DNA from: Polynucleobacter sp. MWH-Jannik1A5
GTDB lineage: Bacteria > Pseudomonadota > Gammaproteobacteria > Burkholderiales > Burkholderiaceae
Reading direction: 5' to 3'
Assembly: GCF_018881795.1 (NCBI RefSeq)
Contig: NZ_JACVPQ010000001.1
Span: 1,336,721-1,400,720 of the forward strand
Length of the DNA: 64,000 bases
Positions within the stretch are counted from its first letter, which is position 1. Every line of letters starts with the position of its first letter. Below the pieces are notes generated by a model that saw only the letters and a program-made list of their open reading frames with translations, did not search any database and was not told the origin of the DNA. Shown here in pieces: positions 40,652 to 51,192 of the stretch. The translations under genes were made by a program, and so were the position numbers.

Positions 40652-41488
40652 TTAGGCGCTTGCTAATGAAGGTCTGTAAGACAGGCCTTTTACGCAATCG
40701 GGCGGAGGGTTGCTACCTTCCGACCATGTCAGCACTTCAACACCGTTCTGAGTCACCAGTAATGTGTGCTCCCATTGAGCTGACAAGCTGCGATCTTTCG
40801 TTTTCACTGTCCATTGATCAGGCATGGTGCGAATATCGCGTTTGCCGGCGTTAATCATTGGTTCAATTGTGAAGGTCATACCAGCTTCAAGTTTTTCACC
40901 AGTACCGGGTTTGCCGTAGTGAAGAATTTGTGGATCTTGATGGAATACTTTTCCAATGCCGTGGCCGCAGTATTCACGTACGACTGAGTAGCCTGCTTTT
41001 TCTGCATGAGTCTGAATGACATAACCAATGTCACCTAAAGAAGCACCAGGCTTCACCTGTGCAATTCCAAGCCACATGCATTCAAAAGTAATTTGGGTGA
41101 GACGTTTTGCCATGACGGAAACTTCGCCCACCATGAACATGCGACTAGTATCGCCGTAATAACCATCAGGAGTGATGACAGTGATATCTAGATTCACTAC
41201 GTCACCAGTCTTCAACACTTTTTCGCCAGGGATGCCGTGGCAGATCACATCATTTACTGAGGTGCAAATTGAAGCTGGAAAGGGGGGATAGCCAGGCGGC
41301 TGATAGTTCAATGGTGCAGGGATCGTTTTTTGGACATCGCGCATGTATTCATGGCAAATGCGATCCAGCTCTCCAGTACTCACCCCAGCTTTGACATGGG
41401 GAGCTACATGGTCCAAAACTTCGCTGGCTAAGCGGCCAGCTTCGCGCATCCCTTGGATGTCTTTTTCTGCGGTAAATACACTATTCAT
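40652..41488 (-). CDS. map: Methionine aminopeptidase, type I
   Basis: The 278-residue enzyme is a pita-bread fold with ligands in VVNLDITV and YGDTSR (two Asp), the His in EYCGHGIG, and Glu in FTIEPMIN and QWEHTLLV. It removes the first Met from new proteins and uses two metal ions. It is slightly longer than E. coli Map (264). It starts the leftward map-glnD pair and is divergent from rpsB, as in many proteobacteria. Confidence 0.96.
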   Translation of the reverse strand: MNSVFTAEKDIQGMREAGRLASEVLDHVAPHVKAGVSTGELDRICHEYMRDVQKTIPAPLNYQPPGYPPFPASICTSVNDVICHGIPGEKVLKTGDVVNLDITVITPDGYYGDTSRMFMVGEVSVMAKRLTQITFECMWLGIAQVKPGASLGDIGYVIQTHAEKAGYSVVREYCGHGIGKVFHQDPQILHYGKPGTGEKLEAGMTFTIEPMINAGKRDIRTMPDQWTVKTKDRSLSAQWEHTLLVTQNGVEVLTWSEGSNPPPDCVKGLSYRPSLASA

Positions 41489-41530
41489 GCCTTGATTATC
41501 AACGACTTGGAGAGTTTTGGCTTGCTCTAA

Positions 41531-41596
41531 TTGCCTAAAAATTAGGCAATTACCCTATTTTTAGGGCATCTGGAGGCTATTTTGAGGGCAAGCCTC
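41531..41596. repeat. Three inverted repeats in the map/rpsB gap
   Basis: In a row lie TTGCCTAA-AAA-TTAGGCAA (41531-41549), CCCTA-TTTT-TAGGG (41553-41566) and GAGGC...GCCTC (41573-41596). They lie upstream of the rpsB promoter and of map. Their role is not known. Confidence 0.5.
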
Positions 41597-41642
41597 AAAG
41601 TCTGCCTAGGGGCAAAGGGGGCTAGAGCATTGATATTTAAGC

Positions 41643-41648
41643 TATAAT
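41643..41648 (+). promoter_or_regulatory. -10 element of the rpsB promoter
   Basis: TATAAT lies about 110 bp before the rpsB start. No good -35 is seen at 16-18 bp, so the promoter may depend on upstream DNA. Confidence 0.45.
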
Positions 41649-41683
41649 TGTGGTCTCAGGTCTATTTTGGACTTGAAATCGCG

Positions 41684-41731
41684 AGTTGAGCCTTCCAGGG
41701 TGGCGTTTTTTAGCGCAGCTAGGACTCAACT
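41684..41731 (+). promoter_or_regulatory. Putative structured 5' leader of rpsB
   Basis: AGTTGAG (41684-41690) pairs with CTCAACT (41725-41731), enclosing further short stems and a T-run. It sits between the promoter and the AGGAG ribosome site. The S2 gene in other proteobacteria is autoregulated through its leader; this hairpin could do the same (inference). Confidence 0.4.
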
Positions 41732-41756
41732 TTAGAACCAACCCTTAGGAGAAGTT

Positions 41757-42506
41757 ATGTCAGTAACTATGCGTCAAATGCTGGAAGCCGGTTGCCATTT
41801 TGGTCACCAAACTCGCTTCTGGTCCCCAAAGATGGCCCCATTCATTTTCGGTCATCGCAACAAAATCCACATCATCAACTTGGAAAAAACATTGCCAATG
41901 TTTCAGGACGCCCTGAAATTTGCAAAACAAGTTGCTGCTAATCGTGGCACGATTTTATTTGTTGGTACTAAGCGTCAATCACGCGAGATCATTGCTGAAG
42001 AAGCTGCTCGTGCTGGTATGCCTTACATCGACAGCCGTTGGTTGGGCGGTACGCTCACTAACTTCAAAACTGTTAAAGGTTCCCTCAAGCGTTTGAAAGA
42101 TATGGAAGTTGCTAAAGAAGCTGGCGACTGGGAAAAGCTTTCTAAGAAAGAAGCTTTGACTAATGACCGTGATCTCGACAAATTGCAAAAAGCTCTTGGC
42201 GGTATTAAAGATTTGAACGGTGTTCCTGATGCGATTTTCGTAGTGGACGTTGGTTATCACAAGATTGCTATTACTGAAGCTAACAAGCTTGGCATTCCAG
42301 TAATCGCTGTTGTAGATACCAACCACTCACCAGAAGGTGTTGATTACATCATTCCTGGTAACGATGACTCAAGCAAAGCAGTAACCCTCTATGCACGTGG
42401 TATTGCTGACGCAATCCTCGAAGGCAAAGCTAACTCTGTTCAGGAAATCCTGACAGCGGTTAAAGAAGGTGAAGAAGAGTTTGTTGAAGAAGGGAAAGCT
42501 GAATAA
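41757..42506 (+). CDS. rpsB: 30S ribosomal protein S2
   Basis: The 249-residue protein begins [22 protein letters not shown], and the S2 signatures [12 protein letters not shown] and [19 protein letters not shown] are present. It is a core protein of the small subunit, loaded late and needed for S1 binding. A strong AGGAGAAG precedes the ATG. The stop shares one base with the tsf start (TAATG), so the two are translationally coupled. Confidence 0.98.
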   Translation: MSVTMRQMLEAGCHFGHQTRFWSPKMAPFIFGHRNKIHIINLEKTLPMFQDALKFAKQVAANRGTILFVGTKRQSREIIAEEAARAGMPYIDSRWLGGTLTNFKTVKGSLKRLKDMEVAKEAGDWEKLSKKEALTNDRDLDKLQKALGGIKDLNGVPDAIFVVDVGYHKIAITEANKLGIPVIAVVDTNHSPEGVDYIIPGNDDSSKAVTLYARGIADAILEGKANSVQEILTAVKEGEEEFVEEGKAE

Positions 42507-43390
42507 TGGCCGCTATTACCGCTGCAATGGTTGGCGAGTTACGCGCCAAAACTGATGCTCCGATGATGGAGTGCAAAAAAGCTTTGACTGAGGCTGATGG
42601 TGATATGGCTCGTGCGGAAGAGATTCTGCGCGTTAAGCTTGGTAGCAAAGCTGGTAAAGCAGCTTCTCGTGTGACTGCTGAAGGTATCGTTGCTGCTTCT
42701 ATCAATGGCACTACTGGTGCATTGTTGGAAGTGAACTGCGAAACCGATTTCGTTTCTAAAAACGATGACTTCTTGGCATTTACAGATGCGTGCGTGAAGT
42801 TGGTTGCTGAAAAGAATCCGGCTGACGTTGCTGCTTTGTTGGCATTGCCAATGAATGGTCAAACTGTTGATGAAGTTCGTAGCGCATTGATCGGTAAGAT
42901 TGGTGAAAACATCATGCCACGTCGCTTCAAGCGTTTTGCTGGAAGCAGCAAGTTGGTTTCTTACCTCCACGGTACGCGTATTGGTGTAGTGGTTGAGTTC
43001 GAAGGTGACGACACTGCAGCTAAAGACGTAGCGATGCATATTGCTGCAATGAAGCCAGTGGCTTTATCTATGGCTGATGTTCCTGCTGAAGCGATCGCTG
43101 TTGAGCGTAGCGTTGCTGTTCAAAAAGCTGCTGAATCTGGCAAACCACCAGAAATCGTTGAAAAGATGGTTGAAGGTTCTATTCAGAAGTACCTCAAAGA
43201 GGTTTCTTTGTTGAACCAGACTTTCGTTAAAAACGACAAGCAAACTGTTGAGCAAATGCTCAAGGCTGCAAATACAACAATCAAGGGTTTCACCATGTTT
43301 GTTGTAGGCGAGGGCATTGAGAAGCGTCAAGACGACTTTGCAGCTGAAGTTGCTGCACAGGTAGCTGCCGCCTCTAAAGCAACTGCTTAA
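42506..43390 (+). CDS. tsf: Translation elongation factor Ts
   Basis: The 294-residue protein has the N-terminal UBA-like domain with [19 protein letters not shown] and the EF-Tu-interacting TDFV core ([13 protein letters not shown]). EF-Ts recycles EF-Tu by exchanging GDP for GTP. It overlaps the rpsB stop by one base. A terminator and new promoter separate it from pyrH. Confidence 0.98.
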   Translation: MAAITAAMVGELRAKTDAPMMECKKALTEADGDMARAEEILRVKLGSKAGKAASRVTAEGIVAASINGTTGALLEVNCETDFVSKNDDFLAFTDACVKLVAEKNPADVAALLALPMNGQTVDEVRSALIGKIGENIMPRRFKRFAGSSKLVSYLHGTRIGVVVEFEGDDTAAKDVAMHIAAMKPVALSMADVPAEAIAVERSVAVQKAAESGKPPEIVEKMVEGSIQKYLKEVSLLNQTFVKNDKQTVEQMLKAANTTIKGFTMFVVGEGIEKRQDDFAAEVAAQVAAASKATA

Positions 43391-43393
43391 TTA

Positions 43394-43418
43394 GCTAGTT
43401 TGGGGCTTGCCCCAGCTA
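43394..43418 (+). repeat. Nested palindrome after tsf
   Basis: CTAG and GGGGC-TT-GCCCC-A-GCTAG form a stem directly after the tsf stop, ahead of the terminator. It may stabilise the rpsB-tsf mRNA 3' end. Confidence 0.5.
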
Positions 43419-43435
43419 GTCGGCATTACCCAAAT

Positions 43436-43470
43436 GGGCATAGAAACCTTAGTTTCTGTGCCCTTTTCTT
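43436..43470 (+). terminator. Terminator between tsf and pyrH
   Basis: A 12-bp stem, GGGCATAGAAAC with GTTTCTGTGCCC (one T-G wobble) and a CTTA loop, is followed by TTTTCTTT. Confidence 0.85.
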
Positions 43471-43489
43471 TGGTCCCTCCCAAGCCCTT

Positions 43490-43495
43490 TATAAT
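43490..43495 (+). promoter_or_regulatory. -10 element upstream of pyrH
   Basis: TATAAT lies 20 bp after the terminator and about 80 bp before pyrH. No convincing -35 at standard spacing is seen. Confidence 0.35.
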
Positions 43496-43576
43496 TTGGC
43501 TGAGATATTAAAAAGCGCTTAAAGATCAATAAGCTAAGTAATTTAATTGCTTAGCAAATTACGGAAAATAAAAAAC

Positions 43577-44287
43577 ATGCCAGCCTACAAACGAGTCCTC
43601 CTAAAATTATCTGGTGAAGCCCTTATGGGTGACGATGCTTTCGGCATCAATCCGGTCACCATTGATTCCATGGTCAAGGAAATCGCCGAGGTAGTAAATA
43701 GCGGGGTAGAGCTAGCGATTGTGATCGGTGGCGGAAATATTTTCCGTGGTGTTGCAGGTGGTGCTGCCGGCATGGATCGAGCCACTGCTGATTACATGGG
43801 TATGTTGGCGACCATGATGAATTCTTTAGCATTACAAGATGCTCTGCGTCAAAAAGGTGTTGAGGCGCGCGTGCAATCTGCTCTGCGTATGGATCAAGTT
43901 GTTGAGCCTTATATTCGCCCACGCGCAATTCGCGCAATGGGTGAGGGTAAAGTTGTGATCTTTGCTGCTGGTACTGGCAATCCATTCTTTACTACCGACA
44001 CAGCTGCTGCTCTGCGTGGTGCGGAGATGGGTGTTGAGGTGATGCTTAAGGCAACGAAGGTAGACGGTATCTACAGCGCAGATCCAGTGAAAGACCCAAC
44101 CGCTACCTTATATAAAACCATTACGTTTGATGAAGCGTTAATCAAGAATCTACAAGTCATGGATGCAACTGCATTTGCGTTGTGCCGTGATCGCAAATTA
44201 CCAATCAAAGTATTTTCAATTCTCAAGCCAGGCGCATTAATGCGTGTAGTGCAGGGTGAACCTGAAGGTACTTTGGTGCACGTTTAA
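43577..44287 (+). CDS. pyrH: Uridylate kinase (UMP kinase)
   Basis: Starting at the ATG at 43577 ([18 protein letters not shown]) the product has 236 residues, standard for PyrH. An in-frame extension to 43547 does not match the family. The [17 protein letters not shown] and [12 protein letters not shown] [11 protein letters not shown] motifs are those of amino-acid-kinase-fold UMP kinases. It makes UDP from UMP and ATP. It is followed by frr after 11 nt. Confidence 0.97.
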   Translation: MPAYKRVLLKLSGEALMGDDAFGINPVTIDSMVKEIAEVVNSGVELAIVIGGGNIFRGVAGGAAGMDRATADYMGMLATMMNSLALQDALRQKGVEARVQSALRMDQVVEPYIRPRAIRAMGEGKVVIFAAGTGNPFFTTDTAAALRGAEMGVEVMLKATKVDGIYSADPVKDPTATLYKTITFDEALIKNLQVMDATAFALCRDRKLPIKVFSILKPGALMRVVQGEPEGTLVHV

Positions 44288-44298
44288 TAGGAGGCCTG

Positions 44299-44859
44299 AT
44301 GTCTGCAGCAGAAATTAAAACCAATACCAATCAAAAGATGGAAAAGTCTCTTGAGGCTTTGAAAACCAATTTAGCTAAGATTCGCTCTGGCCGTGCTAAC
44401 CCAGGAATTCTGGAACACATTCATGTGGATTACTACGGCAACCCAACACCATTAAGTCAGGTTGCCAGTTTGGGCTTGGCTGATGCCCGTACTATCAATG
44501 TGCAACCCTTTGAAAAAACGATGGTTGCTGCAATTGAAAAAGCAATTCGCGATTCTGATCTGGGTTTAAATCCAGCATCCCAGGGCACTGTGATTCGAGT
44601 ACCAATGCCTGCTTTGACGGAAGAGCGTCGTCGTGAACTCACCAAGGTTGTGAAGAGCGAAGGCGAAGATACGAAGATTGCTGTGCGTAATTTACGTCGT
44701 GATGCCAATGAGCACCTCAAGCGCTTAACGAAAGATAAAGAAATTTCTGAGGATGATGAGCGTCGTGCTACTGACGATATTCAAAAGATGACTGATAAAG
44801 CTGTGGTCGATATCGACAAGATCATCGCTGAAAAAGAAAAAGAGATCATGACGGTTTAA
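44299..44859 (+). CDS. frr: Ribosome recycling factor
   Basis: The 186-residue protein has the two-domain RRF layout: a three-helix bundle with a beta/alpha insert, including [15 protein letters not shown] and the late [21 protein letters not shown]. It splits post-termination ribosomes together with EF-G. Length equals E. coli RRF (185). GGAGG precedes the start. Confidence 0.98.
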   Translation: MSAAEIKTNTNQKMEKSLEALKTNLAKIRSGRANPGILEHIHVDYYGNPTPLSQVASLGLADARTINVQPFEKTMVAAIEKAIRDSDLGLNPASQGTVIRVPMPALTEERRRELTKVVKSEGEDTKIAVRNLRRDANEHLKRLTKDKEISEDDERRATDDIQKMTDKAVVDIDKIIAEKEKEIMTV

Positions 44860-44884
44860 GTGCCGGATTGAACCTTCGTTTCTA

Positions 44885-45658
44885 ATGACTCAACATTCCA
44901 GCTCAACCCTAGCCATTCCAGAGGTCAGTGCCGTACCTCGCCATGTAGCAATCATCATGGATGGTAATGGGCGCTGGGCTAGTAAGCGCATGATGCCGCG
45001 TGTTGCAGGGCACTCAGAAGGCTTGGGCGCTGTTCGTAAAATTGTTCAAGAATGTCGCAAACTTGGCGTTGAGTATTTGACGGTCTTTGCATTTAGCTCT
45101 GAGAACTGGCGCCGCCCTCCTGAAGAAGTAGGCTTCTTAATGAAGCTGTTTTTGAAATCTTTGAAGGGCGAAGTATCTCGTCTTGCTGAAAATGATATTG
45201 CCTTGCGATTAATTGGCGACTTGAGTCGTTTTGATTCCGCTATTCAAGAGATGGTTGAGTTTTCTGAGAAAAAGACTGCTGGCTGTAAAAGTCTCACGTT
45301 TACCATTGCTGCAAACTACGGCGGTCGCTGGGATATTTTGCAGGCCATGCGTCAATGTATTGCGGCTAATCCCAATTTAAAACCAGAGCAGGTGACTGAA
45401 GAGTTGCTTCAACCACATCTCTCGATGGCTTATGCACCGGAGCCAGATTTATTTATTCGCACTGGCGGCGAACAACGTGTCAGTAATTTCTTGTTGTGGC
45501 AACTAGCCTATACCGAGTTGTATTTCACGGATATCTTGTGGCCTGATTTTGATGAGAAAGAATTACATAAAGCGTTTGACTGGTTTAGTCAGCGCGAGCG
45601 CCGTTTTGGCCGCACAAGTGCTCAGCTTGCATCGCAAGCAATGAGCGATGCAGTTTGA
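44885..45658 (+). CDS. uppS: Undecaprenyl diphosphate synthase (cis-prenyltransferase)
   Basis: The 257-residue enzyme has the catalytic motif IMDGNGRWA (Asp26) and the late RTGGEQRVSNFLLWQLAYTELYF. It extends farnesyl diphosphate to the C55 lipid carrier for cell wall and O-antigen. It follows frr in the conserved pyrH-frr-uppS-cdsA order. Confidence 0.97.
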   Translation: MTQHSSSTLAIPEVSAVPRHVAIIMDGNGRWASKRMMPRVAGHSEGLGAVRKIVQECRKLGVEYLTVFAFSSENWRRPPEEVGFLMKLFLKSLKGEVSRLAENDIALRLIGDLSRFDSAIQEMVEFSEKKTAGCKSLTFTIAANYGGRWDILQAMRQCIAANPNLKPEQVTEELLQPHLSMAYAPEPDLFIRTGGEQRVSNFLLWQLAYTELYFTDILWPDFDEKELHKAFDWFSQRERRFGRTSAQLASQAMSDAV

Positions 45659-45684
45659 TGTAGTCCATTGCTAAGCTCATTCCC

Positions 45685-46512
45685 ATGCTAAAAACCAGAG
45701 TTATTACCGCCCTTATTCTGATGGCGGTACTGTTGCCAACTTTATTTTTACTTCCTCCAATTTATATTGGCGGCCTTTTCTTATTGGTTTTATTGGCTGC
45801 TGCTTGGGAGTGGAGTCGTTTGCTAGCCCCAGAGGCTAGTCCTTCTGCCTGGATATATGCCGTATTTTGCCTTGTCATTATTTTGTTTTTACTGGGCATG
45901 CAAAATGCCTCCTGGCAGTTTGCTTTATTACTACTAGCAGTTCTATTCTGGTTCTTTGTTGCGCCATTTATATTGGCCAAAGGCATGAATCTTTCTTTGC
46001 AAAAGCTGCGACCTTTTTATGTAGTGCTTGGTTTAATTTTGTTACCAGCGACTTGGTTTGCATTAGTGTTCTTGCGCGAACTCGGCCTTATATTTTTGTT
46101 AAGCATGATGGCTTTGGTATGGGTTGCTGATATTGGTGCCTACTTTGTGGGCAAGGCTTTTGGTAAGCGCAAGCTTGCTGTGCAAATTAGTCCAGGTAAG
46201 TCTGTTGAAGGTGCTATTGGCGGTTTATTACTTTGCTATGTTTACGCGTTTGCATGTGTGTATTTCTTTTCCTTTGAGTCCACTCTGTTTGGTGCATGGG
46301 CAATTCGATTTGGTTGGATACCCATGTTCTTGATGGTGACGGTGTTAACAGCCTTTAGTATTTTTGGCGACCTATTTGAGTCTCAACTTAAGCGTTTGGC
46401 TGGAGTAAAAGATTCCAGTCACTTGTTGCCAGGGCATGGTGGTGTATTGGATCGAGTAGATGCGTTGATTCCAACCATGCCAATTGCTGCACTTTTGGCA
46501 GGATTTGTTTGA
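45685..46512 (+). CDS. cdsA: Phosphatidate cytidylyltransferase
   Basis: The 275-residue membrane protein has several helices and the C-terminal family signature ([20 protein letters not shown], then [14 protein letters not shown]). It makes CDP-diacylglycerol for phospholipid synthesis. Its stop overlaps the start region of dxr, implying coupling. Confidence 0.95.
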   Translation: MLKTRVITALILMAVLLPTLFLLPPIYIGGLFLLVLLAAAWEWSRLLAPEASPSAWIYAVFCLVIILFLLGMQNASWQFALLLLAVLFWFFVAPFILAKGMNLSLQKLRPFYVVLGLILLPATWFALVFLRELGLIFLLSMMALVWVADIGAYFVGKAFGKRKLAVQISPGKSVEGAIGGLLLCYVYAFACVYFFSFESTLFGAWAIRFGWIPMFLMVTVLTAFSIFGDLFESQLKRLAGVKDSSHLLPGHGGVLDRVDALIPTMPIAALLAGFV

Positions 46513-47708
46513 TGTCGATGAAGCACGTTGCGATTCTGGGTTCAACTGGATCTATCGGTGTTAATACGCTAGATGTGATTCGCGCACATCCAGATCGCTT
46601 CAAAGTGGCTGCACTTACCGCTGCCAAGCAGGTCGATTTGCTAGCGCAACAGTGCTCTGAATTTAAGCCCGCTATTGCTGTTGTGGCTGATGCCGATGGC
46701 GCGGCACGCTTAAGCAAGCTTCTGCTTGAGAAAAATATTCATACTCAAGTTTTGTATGGACCACAAGCTTTAGTGAATGCTGTTACTGATTCCAATTGCG
46801 ATACTGTCATGGCTGCAATTGTGGGCGCTGCTGGCTTGGTTCCTGCATTGGCTGCAGCAAAAGCGGGGAAGAGAGTCTTACTCGCGAATAAAGAAGCCTT
46901 GGTAATGTCTGGCGATTTATTTATGCAGGCGATGAGGGAGGGCGGTGGTGAGCTTCTGCCGATTGATAGCGAGCACAATGCCATCTTTCAATGCTTACCT
47001 GAGCAATTTTCTAAAGAACCAAATCCTCGTCACGGGGTTGAAGAGCTCTGGTTAACCGCCTCTGGAGGACCATTCAGAAATACACCTCTTGAGCAGTTAG
47101 CAAATATCACTCCTGAACAAGCTTGTGCCCACCCGAACTGGGTAATGGGTAGAAAAATTTCTGTTGACTCTGCAACGATGATGAATAAAGGTCTCGAAGT
47201 GATTGAGGCATTTTGGCTATTTGGTTTGCCTTTGGAACAAATCAAGGTATTGATTCATCCGCAAAGTGTTGTGCATTCGATGGTTCGTTATCGTGATGGC
47301 TCCGTGTTGGCGCAATTAGGTCAGCCAGATATGCGCACCCCTATTGCCTATGGATTGGCGTGGCCAGAGCGGATTGATGCAGGCGTGGCACCACTGAGTT
47401 TGACGCAGTTGTCAGCCCTAAATTTTGCCGAGCCAGATTTGAAGCGCTTCCCCTGTCTCTCGCTGGCATTTGCTGCTGCCAAAGAGGGTGGCACAGCACC
47501 GGCGGTACTCAATGCTGCAAATGAAATTGCAGTGGCAGCTTTCTTGGATGAGGGCTTGCCGTATTTGCAGATCCCGGTTGTGGTGGAGGAAATATTAAGC
47601 GCTATTCCGACAGTGAATGCCGATTCTCTTGAGTTAATCTTAGGTATTGATGCGAGCGCGCGTCAAGCGGCGCAAGCGGTAGTGAAGAACATTCTTTGTA
47701 AGCAATGA
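46512..47708 (+). CDS. dxr: 1-deoxy-D-xylulose 5-phosphate reductoisomerase
   Basis: The 398-residue product (ATG at 46512; a TTG directly before or an ATG at 46518 are alternatives) has the NADPH-binding [14 protein letters not shown] near the N-terminus and catalytic-domain motifs [15 protein letters not shown] and TASGGPFR. It is the second step of the MEP isoprenoid pathway, which feeds uppS. It overlaps cdsA by one base and is followed by rseP with an ATGA overlap. Confidence 0.97.
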   Translation: MSMKHVAILGSTGSIGVNTLDVIRAHPDRFKVAALTAAKQVDLLAQQCSEFKPAIAVVADADGAARLSKLLLEKNIHTQVLYGPQALVNAVTDSNCDTVMAAIVGAAGLVPALAAAKAGKRVLLANKEALVMSGDLFMQAMREGGGELLPIDSEHNAIFQCLPEQFSKEPNPRHGVEELWLTASGGPFRNTPLEQLANITPEQACAHPNWVMGRKISVDSATMMNKGLEVIEAFWLFGLPLEQIKVLIHPQSVVHSMVRYRDGSVLAQLGQPDMRTPIAYGLAWPERIDAGVAPLSLTQLSALNFAEPDLKRFPCLSLAFAAAKEGGTAPAVLNAANEIAVAAFLDEGLPYLQIPVVVEEILSAIPTVNADSLELILGIDASARQAAQAVVKNILCKQ

Positions 47709-48829
47709 TTACTCTCGCGGCTTTTTTATTGACCCTGGGGGTATTGGTTAGCTTTCATGAGTTTGGTCATTTTTTAGCAGCTCGCTGTTGTGGTGTTCGA
47801 GTGCTTCGCTTTGCGATTGGTTTTGGCAAGCCCCTCTACACATACCATGCGAAAAATAAAACAGAATGGGTGTTAGCTTCAATTCCACTGGGTGGGTATG
47901 TGAAATTACTTGACGGAAGAGATCGTCAGCAAAGTATTTCACCTGAAGAAGAACATCAAGCATTTGACAAAAAGCCGCTTTGGCAGCGCTCTTTAATAGT
48001 GGCGGCCGGCCCTATTGCTAATTTCTTGCTGGCAGTTGTCTTCTTTGGTCTTATCTACCTGACAGGTGCCCCTCAGTTACCTGCTGTTTTGCAAAATCCT
48101 CCCGAAAACTCCGTAGCTGCAAATTTGGGGGTTGCAGAAGGGGATCGAGTGATCGGTTGGCAGGATTTGGGATCTCAGGCTGATACTGTGCCCCTTTTTG
48201 GTGATTTTGAGCCTGTTGCCAGTTGGAACGCTCTACGCTGGAGTCTGATGGATGCCATTACTGGGGAGGATGGTTTTGCGCTAGAACTTCAAAGTCCAGC
48301 TGGAAGTCGATACATCAAGGCTTTTTATGCCAAAGATTTACCCAAAATTAGCCCGGATAAGGATCCTATGATGTCTTTGGGCTTGCTACCCGTAGCTACC
48401 CCTTTAGAAAAGTGGCAAGAGTTGAAATTAGGGCCAATTGATGCTGTCGTATTTGCCTCGCAAAGGGTGTGGGTGATCACCAAGGTCTCTACAAGGCTAA
48501 TGATCGGTTTATTTACAGGAAATACCTCCTTAAAGCAGTTGGGTGGACCACTCAGTATTGCCGATATGGCAGGCAAGACTGTTCAGGTGGGGTGGCAGCC
48601 ATTTTTAGCTTTTTTGGCACTTATGAGCATTAGTATTGGTTTGCTAAATTTGCTCCCTTTTCCAATGCTTGATGGGGGTCAGCTACTGTATGATGCATGG
48701 GAGTTGGTCGCCGGTAAGCGGATTTCGACATCAATGCAGGAACAGCTCCAAAAACTGGGCTTTATTTTGCTGATTTCTATGTCATTACTGGCATTGTTTA
48801 ACGATTTACAACGCTATATTTCGCCTTGA
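47705..48829 (+). CDS. rseP: Site-2 zinc protease RseP
   Basis: The protein has the intramembrane zinc motif HEFGH (residues 18-22) in the first helix and the second active-site motif MLDGG near residue 320, with transmembrane helices around both. At 374 residues it is shorter than E. coli RseP (450), so the periplasmic part (about 120-270) probably holds one recognisable PDZ domain or a degenerate pair. It cleaves anti-sigma factor and signal-peptide remnants. It overlaps dxr by 4 nt, and its TGA overlaps the bamA TTG. Confidence 0.93.
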   Translation: MITLAAFLLTLGVLVSFHEFGHFLAARCCGVRVLRFAIGFGKPLYTYHAKNKTEWVLASIPLGGYVKLLDGRDRQQSISPEEEHQAFDKKPLWQRSLIVAAGPIANFLLAVVFFGLIYLTGAPQLPAVLQNPPENSVAANLGVAEGDRVIGWQDLGSQADTVPLFGDFEPVASWNALRWSLMDAITGEDGFALELQSPAGSRYIKAFYAKDLPKISPDKDPMMSLGLLPVATPLEKWQELKLGPIDAVVFASQRVWVITKVSTRLMIGLFTGNTSLKQLGGPLSIADMAGKTVQVGWQPFLAFLALMSISIGLLNLLPFPMLDGGQLLYDAWELVAGKRISTSMQEQLQKLGFILLISMSLLALFNDLQRYISP

Positions 48830-51174
48830 ATTCTCTGACATCATCTTTCCGTATTTTTGCCCGTTTCATCACCCATATCTTGGTATTTTTTGCACTAGGG
48901 TTGAGCTTGAATGTTTCGGCAGCCGAATCTTTTGTGGTGAAAGATATTCGTGTTGAGGGTCTTCAGCGTGTAGAGCCGGGTACGGTATTTAGTTATTTAC
49001 CTGTTCAAGTTGGCGACACTTTTACAGAAGAGAAGGGTACTGAGGCGATTAAGGCGCTTTATAGCACTGGCTTTTTTAGAGACGTGCAGATCCAAGCTCA
49101 AGGCAATGTTCTTATTGTGATCGTTGAAGAGCGCCCCACGATTTCTCGTATTGAATTTACGGGCATGAAAGAGTTTGATCCTGAGAACGTACGCAAATCA
49201 CTGAAAACAGTTGGCGTAGCTGAAGCCCGCTTTTACGACAAAGCCTTAATTGATAAAGCTGAGCAAGAGCTTAAGCGTCAATATGTTGGCAAGGGCATGT
49301 ACGCAGCAGAAGTCGTTGCTACAGTAACGCCGATTGAGCGCAACCAAGTTGCAGTGTATTTCAACGTTGACGAAGGTCCTGTTGCCAAAATCCAAGAAAT
49401 TAACATCATCGGACATGAAGTATTTAGTGAAAGCACTTTAAAAAGTGAGATGCAGCTAAAAACAGGTGGTTGGTTATCCTGGTACAGCAAAGATAACCTT
49501 TATTCCAAGCAAAAGCTCACTGCTGACTTAGAGACGATTCGCTCTTACTACTTAAATCGTGGTTACCTAGAATTTGTAATTGAGTCAACCCAGGTCTCCA
49601 TTACGCCAGATAAAAAAGGTATCTATCTCACAATCAGTATTCGTGAGGGTAAAAAATTCACCGTTAAAGATGTACGTTTAGCAGGCGATACCTTGGGTAA
49701 GGATGCTGAGTTAATGCAGTTGGTCTCTTTAAAGCCTGGAGATACTTATTCCTCTGCGCGTCTAACGGAGAGTACCAAAGCGGTTGCTGAGATTTTGGGC
49801 TCCTATGGCTATGCCTTTGCAACTATTAATCCACAGCCTGATATACGTCGCGAGGTTGCTGAGGTTGACCTCACTTTAGTTATCGATCCGGGTCGTCGCA
49901 TCTATGTGCGTCAAGTGGCTATTTCAGGCAATGCAAAAACTCGCGATGTGGTCATTCGTCGCGAAATGCGTCAGTTTGAAAGCTCATGGTTTGACAGTGA
50001 CAAGATCGAGTTATCCAAAAAACGTTTAGGGCGTTTAGGGTACTTCACCGAAACAGATATCACCACCGAGGATGTGCCTGGCTCTCCCGACCAAGTTGAT
50101 GTGAATGTGAAGGTGACTGAAAAGCCGACTGGTGCGATTACTCTGGGCGCGGGTTTTTCCTCAACTGAAAAATTGATTTTATCTGCTGGTGTTAATCAAG
50201 ATAATGCGTTCGGTACTGGCACATCCGTTGGATTGAATTTCTCTCTGGGCAAGATTAATCAAAGCTTGGCCTTATCTAACTATGATCCTTACTTTACTGA
50301 GGATGGAATTAGTCGATATACAGATTTGTTTTATCGATCATCAAAACCTTTGTACTACGTGGGTGATCCCAACTATCAAATTAAGACTGTTGGATCGAAT
50401 ATTAAATTCGGTGTTCCTTACACTGAAGTAGATAGAGTCTTTTTTGGTACTGGTATCGAGGCATATCAAATTCAGACAACCAACAATACGCCTCAACCCT
50501 ATTTAAACTATGCCCAGAACTATGGCATAGCAGCGCCTGGCTACCCTGCTACGCTAACAACTTACAACGTGCCAATCACAGTTGGTTGGGCGCGTGATGG
50601 ACGAGATAGTGCGCTCATCCCGTCAACGGGCTCGCTGGAGCAATTGTCAGCAGAGGCTGGCACGCCGATTGGCAATATGACTTTCTATCGAATTTTTGGC
50701 CAATATCAGAAATACCACTCTTTCTCGAAGGGCAATATTCTGTCCTTTAATGGTGAGGTGGGTTACGGAGAGCAGTACGGCAATAATCCATTCCCAATTA
50801 CTAAGAACTACTTCGTTGGTGGTATCGGATCGGTTCGCGGCTACTCACCTGGTTCATTAGGCCCACAGTATTACAACACGGCAATCGGGGCCTATCAGCC
50901 TACCGGTGGCCAATCCAAGATTGTTAGTAATGTGGAGTACACCTTCCCGGTCCCGGGTTCAGGGGTAGATAAGACATTGCGCCTATTTACCTTCGTCGAC
51001 GGTGGTAATGCCTTCGGAGAGAATATCAATTTAGTTCTGAGATACTCATATGGAATGGGTTTATCATGGATATCACCGCTCGGGCCTTTGAAGTTCAGCT
51101 ACGGTATTCCGTATAAGTCACAACCAACGGATAATATCCAGCGTTTACAGTTCCAAGTGGGCACTGCGTTTTAA
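48826..51174 (+). CDS. bamA: Outer-membrane protein assembly factor BamA
   Basis: The 782-residue protein has a signal peptide cleaved near SAAES (about residue 33), five POTRA domains (about 35-355) and a 16-strand Omp85 barrel to the C-terminal Phe. The loop-6 motif appears as GSVRGYSPGS. It inserts beta-barrel proteins into the outer membrane. The start is TTG at 48826, overlapping the rseP stop, and the next good Met is too far in to keep the signal peptide. It is followed by skp. Confidence 0.97.
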   Translation: MNSLTSSFRIFARFITHILVFFALGLSLNVSAAESFVVKDIRVEGLQRVEPGTVFSYLPVQVGDTFTEEKGTEAIKALYSTGFFRDVQIQAQGNVLIVIVEERPTISRIEFTGMKEFDPENVRKSLKTVGVAEARFYDKALIDKAEQELKRQYVGKGMYAAEVVATVTPIERNQVAVYFNVDEGPVAKIQEINIIGHEVFSESTLKSEMQLKTGGWLSWYSKDNLYSKQKLTADLETIRSYYLNRGYLEFVIESTQVSITPDKKGIYLTISIREGKKFTVKDVRLAGDTLGKDAELMQLVSLKPGDTYSSARLTESTKAVAEILGSYGYAFATINPQPDIRREVAEVDLTLVIDPGRRIYVRQVAISGNAKTRDVVIRREMRQFESSWFDSDKIELSKKRLGRLGYFTETDITTEDVPGSPDQVDVNVKVTEKPTGAITLGAGFSSTEKLILSAGVNQDNAFGTGTSVGLNFSLGKINQSLALSNYDPYFTEDGISRYTDLFYRSSKPLYYVGDPNYQIKTVGSNIKFGVPYTEVDRVFFGTGIEAYQIQTTNNTPQPYLNYAQNYGIAAPGYPATLTTYNVPITVGWARDGRDSALIPSTGSLEQLSAEAGTPIGNMTFYRIFGQYQKYHSFSKGNILSFNGEVGYGEQYGNNPFPITKNYFVGGIGSVRGYSPGSLGPQYYNTAIGAYQPTGGQSKIVSNVEYTFPVPGSGVDKTLRLFTFVDGGNAFGENINLVLRYSYGMGLSWISPLGPLKFSYGIPYKSQPTDNIQRLQFQVGTAF

Positions 51175-51192
51175 TTGTTTAAGGAAAGTTTT

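Noticed and set aside
42539..43039. Reverse-strand open frame of 166 codons opposite tsf
   Set aside because: Composition mirrors the highly biased tsf codons; no independent evidence.
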